From the NCBI GenBank assembly GCA_028829895.1, contig CM054178.1, positions 84,201,058 to 84,265,057 of the forward strand: a stretch of 64,000 nucleotides of DNA. The letters run 5' to 3'. The notes beneath the pieces are model-generated. The model was not told where the DNA came from. It did no database searches and saw only the letters and a program-made list of their open reading frames with translations. Position numbers and translations under genes: made by a program. This stretch comes from Sinotaia quadrata. Lineage: Eukaryota > Mollusca > Gastropoda > Architaenioglossa > Viviparidae. Positions 52,976-59,337 of this stretch are shown here, one piece after another; position 1 is the first letter of the stretch, and the number at the start of each line of letters is the position of its first letter.

Positions 52976-54907
52976 GAGAGACAGAGACAGGCAGGCAGAC
53001 AAAAGGAAATAAAGACACGAAATGGGAAAAATACAGACAGAAGACAGAGAAATGAGAAAACTAGGGAAAAGGTCAAATAAGGACTGAACATTTATATAGA
53101 CAAAGAGTTAAAGAGAGGTGGAAGTGCAGGAAACGGTATGTAAAGGAGGCGAGACACAGAGAGTAAAGGAGTAATGAGAAAGTAAAGGAGACGAGAGACA
53201 GAGAGTAAAGGAATCATGAGATAGAAAGTAAAGGAGACGAGACACAGAGAGTAAAGGAATCATGAGATAGAAAGTAAAGGAGACGAGAGACAGAGAGTAA
53301 AGTAATCATGAGATAGAAAGTAAAGGAGACGAGACACAGAGAGTAAAGGAATCATGAGATAGAAAGTAAAGGAGACGAGAGACAGAGAGTAAAGGAATCA
53401 TGAGATAGAAAGTAAAGGAGACGAGACACAGAGAGTAAAGGAGTAATGAGAAAGTAAAGGAGACGAGACACAGAGAGTAAAGGAGTAATGAGAAAGTAAA
53501 GGAGACGAGACACAGAGAGTAAAGGAGTAATGAGAAAGTAAAGGAGACGAGACACAGAGAGTAAAGGAGTAATGAGAAAGTAAAGGAGACGAGACACAGA
53601 GAGTAAAGGAATCATGAGATAGAAAGTAAAGGAGACGAGACACAGAGAGTAAAGGAATCATGAGATAGAAAGTAAAGGAGACGAGACACAGAGAGTAAAG
53701 GAATCATGAGATAGAAAGTAAAGGAGACGAGACACAGAGAGTAAAGGAATCATGAGATAGAAAGTAAAGGAGACGAGAGACAGAGAGTAAAGGAATCATG
53801 AGATAGAAAGTAAAGGAGACGAGAGACAGAGAGTAAAGGAATCATGAGATAGAAAGTAAAGGAGACGAGACACAGAGAGTAAAGGAATCATGAGATAGAA
53901 AGTAAAAGAGACGAGAGACAGAGAGTAAAGGAATCATGAGATAGAAAGTAAAGGAGACGAGACACAGAGAGTAAAGGAATCATGAGATAGAAAGTAAAGG
54001 AGACGAGACACAGAGAGTAAAGGAGTAATGAGAAAGTAAAGGAGACGAGACACAGAGAGTAAAGGATATGTGAGAAAGAAAGTAAACGTGAAGGGAAATA
54101 AAAAGAAAAATACTGCAGACAGACAAGAGGAGACCAGAGAGCAAGAGTCGAACTTGGAAGAGAGACAGAAATAGAAGTGAGAGACAAAGAGAAAAAAAGA
54201 AAAGAGACGAAGAGTAAAGAGACAATGGGAAAATGAGACAAGAGACAAAGAGGAAAAGTGACAGTAGATAAAGACGAAACGAAACAAAGAGAAAATGAGA
54301 CAAGAGAAAAAGAGAAGCGGCAATGACGAAAAATGATAAGAGAAAGAAGAGGACGAAAGAGACAAGAGTCAAAACGAAAAGAGACACAGACGAACAGAGA
54401 GACAAAGGCGAAAGAGACCTAGATGAATAAGACAAAAGACACAGTTGAACAGAGAAAAGTGACAAGAAGTATAGAGACGAAAGACAAGGGCGGAAACAGA
54501 AAGTGACTGAAAGGGAGAAGAGACAAAGTCTAATAGAGACAAGAAAGAAAGATGAAAGAGACTGAGACAAATTTGAACAGAGAAACGATACAAAGTTGAA
54601 CAGAGAAACGATACAAAGTTGAACAGAGAAACATACAAGAGACAAAGTTGAACTTAGAAACAAAGACGAAAAGAGACGATAAACTAAGATAAAAAGATAA
54701 AAAGTTTAACAGAGAAAACGGACGAAGAAGAAAAGAGACAAAGAGAAAAGGTACAAAGAGGAAAAAAGACAGAGGAAAAGATGCAAAGAGGAAAAAAGAC
54801 AGAGGAAAAGATGCAAAGAGGACATGATGCAAAGAGGAAAAGAGACAAGAGAAGAGACAAAGTGGAAAAGAGACAAGAGAAGAGACAAAGTGGAAAAGCC
54901 AAATGGA

Positions 54908-55001
<94 letters not shown>

Positions 55002-56952
55002 TGATGGGATTTGGCGACGGTCATGCACCGACTTCCTCACACTACCCTGGCGCCAAGATAAAATGGCCGTGCACTGACTTCCCCACACTACCCTGGCGCC
55101 AAGATAAAATGGCCGTGCAAAAACACCGGCCCGTACGCTGACTTCGTTTCGTTCATGGTGACAACACCTCACGACTTCATCAGAGCTATCGCTGTAAATC
55201 ATAGCATTATTGACATTTTCCGTTCAGCACTCGGTTATTTCCCCTTATATTATGTATCCCTTCTACAATATCTCATGCTTCTTTTCTTCCATGGGAATGA
55301 GGTCTCTGCACTCTTGTGAAAATCGTATTTTGTTTATGTGCGCAGTCCATATTTGTGTCCAAATTTGCGTCACATTCATCTCAAGCAGTATATCGTTTAA
55401 AAAAAAAAGAAAGGGAGTGATATTTAAAAAAATAAAATGCCAAACATGCACATGAAAGCTACCTTAGAAGAGTAAACAGATTGAAACAAACACATTCCAC
55501 CACCCACACATACATACAAGCAGCAAGGATGAAAGTTATACACCTACATTAAACAACTATTATTGCCATACTAAATGTATTATAATCTACCTAATTATCT
55601 GTCTATCTATCTATCTATCGATCGATCTATCTGTCTATATATCTGTCTGTCTGTTTGTCTGTCTGTTTATCTGTCTATCTATCTATCTAATGACTTACCT
55701 ATCTACCTTTCTATCTATCTAGCAAGCTAGCTATCATCATATTGACCCTGCCTTTAAATTCAGCTAATGTATTAAAGATACACGCCACACGTTAAAAATC
55801 TAACTTACACACTAATAATACAACTTCAGACACCCACGCATGGACGCATGTAAGCAATAACTAACATCCACACTCAACAATTGCTCTGAGTTTCTAGCTA
55901 TAGGCTGTTTAGTCAGCAGCAAATAATACCCCAAAGATTACTCTCAAATACCCTTCCACCTCAAAAGACACCATAAGCCTATACCAACCCACCTTCTCTC
56001 TCTCTTTCTCGCATGCACACACACACACACACATACACACACACAGAGTCCCAACTTGCCAGAAGAGAAGTGAAATATAGATGATATTTTAAAGAAATGT
56101 ATAAGAGAAAGGGAACGCAAGTGAATGCATGAATGCCTATCGGTCAAATTGATAAACGATATTGCATTGAATGTTAACTAATTTGTTACACTAAATGAGA
56201 AAATAATGCGTGGAAAATAACTACGATTTAAGAAAAAACTATTGTATAATTAACTTTCTTATCAGAGGTCTGGCAAGTCAGTATAGCTATGTGAAAAATA
56301 CAAGAAGAAAAATATATCTTGCACACTCATTACGTAGTCATATTGGGGTACTTGTATTGGAGGTATAGTTTGGAGAATTTCTGTTAGAGCTTTTATGTTG
56401 GAGCATTTTACCTCCAAATAGTTATCTGTAAGGAGGAGATTTCAGTGCTGATCTTGTTTGAATGCAGTCTTTGATGAGTGGGGATCCATCATCCACTTGA
56501 TGCGTTCACATGTGAATCCAATGAACTGTTCATGTTGTCGAGAAGAGAGAATCCTCAGCAGGAAATGCCTGCTAAGGAAGGATATACTAGCAAATGAGGC
56601 AGTAACTGTCTAAGAGTTTAAGAAACATGCAACTTGAACTGAACATCAGGGGGGGAGACTTTTTTGTAGTTCCTACAGATTATATATCGTGTTCACCAAA
56701 AATATGTTCAATGAGCCCAAACACAGAGTAAGATAACTCTACAAACTGGGATGCTTATTTAGCATTCACGGATTCAGATTGTTTTAAATATGTAAATTAA
56801 TTCTTGCAGATTATTGTGAAGTGTACTGATCAGATGTGTAACATAACGGTCTTGAAGAGTCTCAAGTAGTTGTAATAGATTTGTTTGAAGTGTTGTGGCT
56901 CATGAGCTGCTGTGGGTGACGTCAGATCATTATCGTGACGTCTCAGATGGTC

Positions 56953-57041
<89 letters not shown>

Positions 57042-59254
57042 CAATGGTTATTGACACTTGCACGCGCATCCATAGTTGGTTTGAGAGGCCATGATCAACA
57101 ATAATATTCGACTTAATTTTGCATGATTACTAGTCAGTTTAAGTATCATACGATAGTTGGTATATATTATAAAAATGTCGTTAAACTAGATTAATACAGA
57201 GGAGGAATAGATTAAAAATTAACAAATAAAACAGGAAATTGCATTCCCTCTGCTGGAAACAGTGGAGAGAAGAAAGAAATGAGTTATTTGTTAGAACAAA
57301 CACCAGGACTGAGTAAATTCATGTGGGGTGTTTATTTTAGTCACAAAGATTAAAAAAAACAAAAACGAAAAGATTAACTCTCGATGATCAATGTTAAACT
57401 TAGCCTGTTTTAGAATGTAAAATCTAAATTTCAAATTGCAGGAAAAGAAACAAACTTGAAGTTTGTTAATGAAAATAGATATCACATCATTTAAATGTGA
57501 TCTATCGATAAGAATTTTAAATTAAACAAGGTCACAAATTCATGTTTCTATTTCTGATAATAAAAAGGGGATGTTACAGAAAATAATGAAATTATGCGAC
57601 CTAAAGTAAGACCTACATAACAGAAGATAACCAAAAACAGTATAGAGAAAAACAAGAAACTGAAACGAAACAATAGTAAAAAAATGATGCAAATAATTAT
57701 ATTATCAACAAAATTCGAACGAAACAAAATCAAAATTCAACAAAGAGAAACGCTATGAAATGAAAATTTTTATTACTATAAGTGTGTTCACACAATAAAT
57801 TATTTGTTTACAACTAGTGGACAAAGCAAAACTAAATCTTATGTCATACATGCCTATGTTCTTTGCTATCTAATAAGAGCATTTTTTAAAAAAGGGGTGG
57901 GGGGCAACAGAATAATAATTCTGACGAATACTGGATCGAATTAAAGAAAAGAAATATTAAGAAAAATAAAATAAAAAAGCTGAAACGGGAGAAAACAGAA
58001 AACAAAAGCAAACGAAGAATAAATCAATGCAAAACAGTCGAAAGATAAAAACATCAGCTAAAGAAAGAAATCACGTGACCTAAGAAACCACAATAGGATT
58101 CCTTGCAGCAAGTGCGGTAACAGCTTATTATGCAATCTTGCAGAACTGCAATTGATAAAGTGCCCTCTTCTGGCACTGCTACTTTTATTTATTAACTGCA
58201 TTTTTTATATATCTTACCCGGCAGAAAAGGTAATTTACTTCGCCTTATGACATGGCAGAATATCGATTTCAAAAATGCATTTAAAAAAGAAAACTTGAAC
58301 TTAAGCACGTCACCAGTGGCTTGGAAAAATATGAACCATTTCATCAGCTTTTAATATGGAAATGTTCCTATGAATGCGTTTGGTTTATTTCCTATTACAA
58401 GAGACTGAATGAATAAAATCAGAAGTTTCATGAAGATAAAACAAAAGTAATGCAACTGCGTTTTGATGTCTTTCATAATTTCCTCCCCTGAAGTTGAAAG
58501 GTCACTGTATTTCATGAACAATTCACCCAAAGGCAAGCCTTTAAAATTTGCTAAAGTAGTGAAGTAGGAATATAGTATTTGAATTGATGCCTTTTTTTGT
58601 TGTTTGCGTGCGTGCGTGTATGTGAGAAGGAGAGAGAGAGAGAGAGAACCGAGTGTAGGTTTGTGTTCATATGCATGTATGTTTGAATGTGTATATGTGT
58701 AACGATAATGTACAAGTCTAGATGTGTAGAAGCGTGTGTGCACTCTGGCGCATGCATAAATATAAATATATATTACGAGTGTGGTAGATATGTGTGTGTC
58801 TATGTGGGAAAGAGAGAAAGAGCAAATGATAATTTATATTCATGAACTCTCTACATGATACATGGCTTTCTTTATTCAATGTCCGCCAGTCTGGGTCAAT
58901 GAGAGGAAAATCTTAAGAGTTCGCTGAGAGGACCGACAATTAAGTTCACATTTCACTTTGTGAAGACTGCCTATATAATGGGAATATTATGGAAACATTA
59001 TTGGTAGTATAGAAACTTTATTGGTAGTATGAAAACATTATGGGGAGTGTGGAAACATTAAAGGAATATTATTGAAACATTATGGTAGTATGGATATATT
59101 ATAGGAATGTAGAAACAATAATAGAAGAATGGAAACATAATAGAAATATTACTGAAGCGTTATGGAAACATTATGGGAAGTAAATAGTTCAAGACACATA
59201 CCTCTTCACATACGGACAGAGCAGATAGTTTTATTGTTTAAATGCTTGTATGGG

Positions 59255-59337
<83 letters not shown>

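Noticed and set aside
53888..55202. Long minus-strand frames (up to 227 codons) rich in Ser, Leu and Phe
   Set aside because: They are translations of the purine-rich array and (GA)n runs; composition follows the repeat and several frames are open at once.
58225..58250. Possible fifth end of the 1.6-kb repeat (AATTTACTTCGCC)
   Set aside because: Only about 13 bp match and the sequence on either side does not follow the family.
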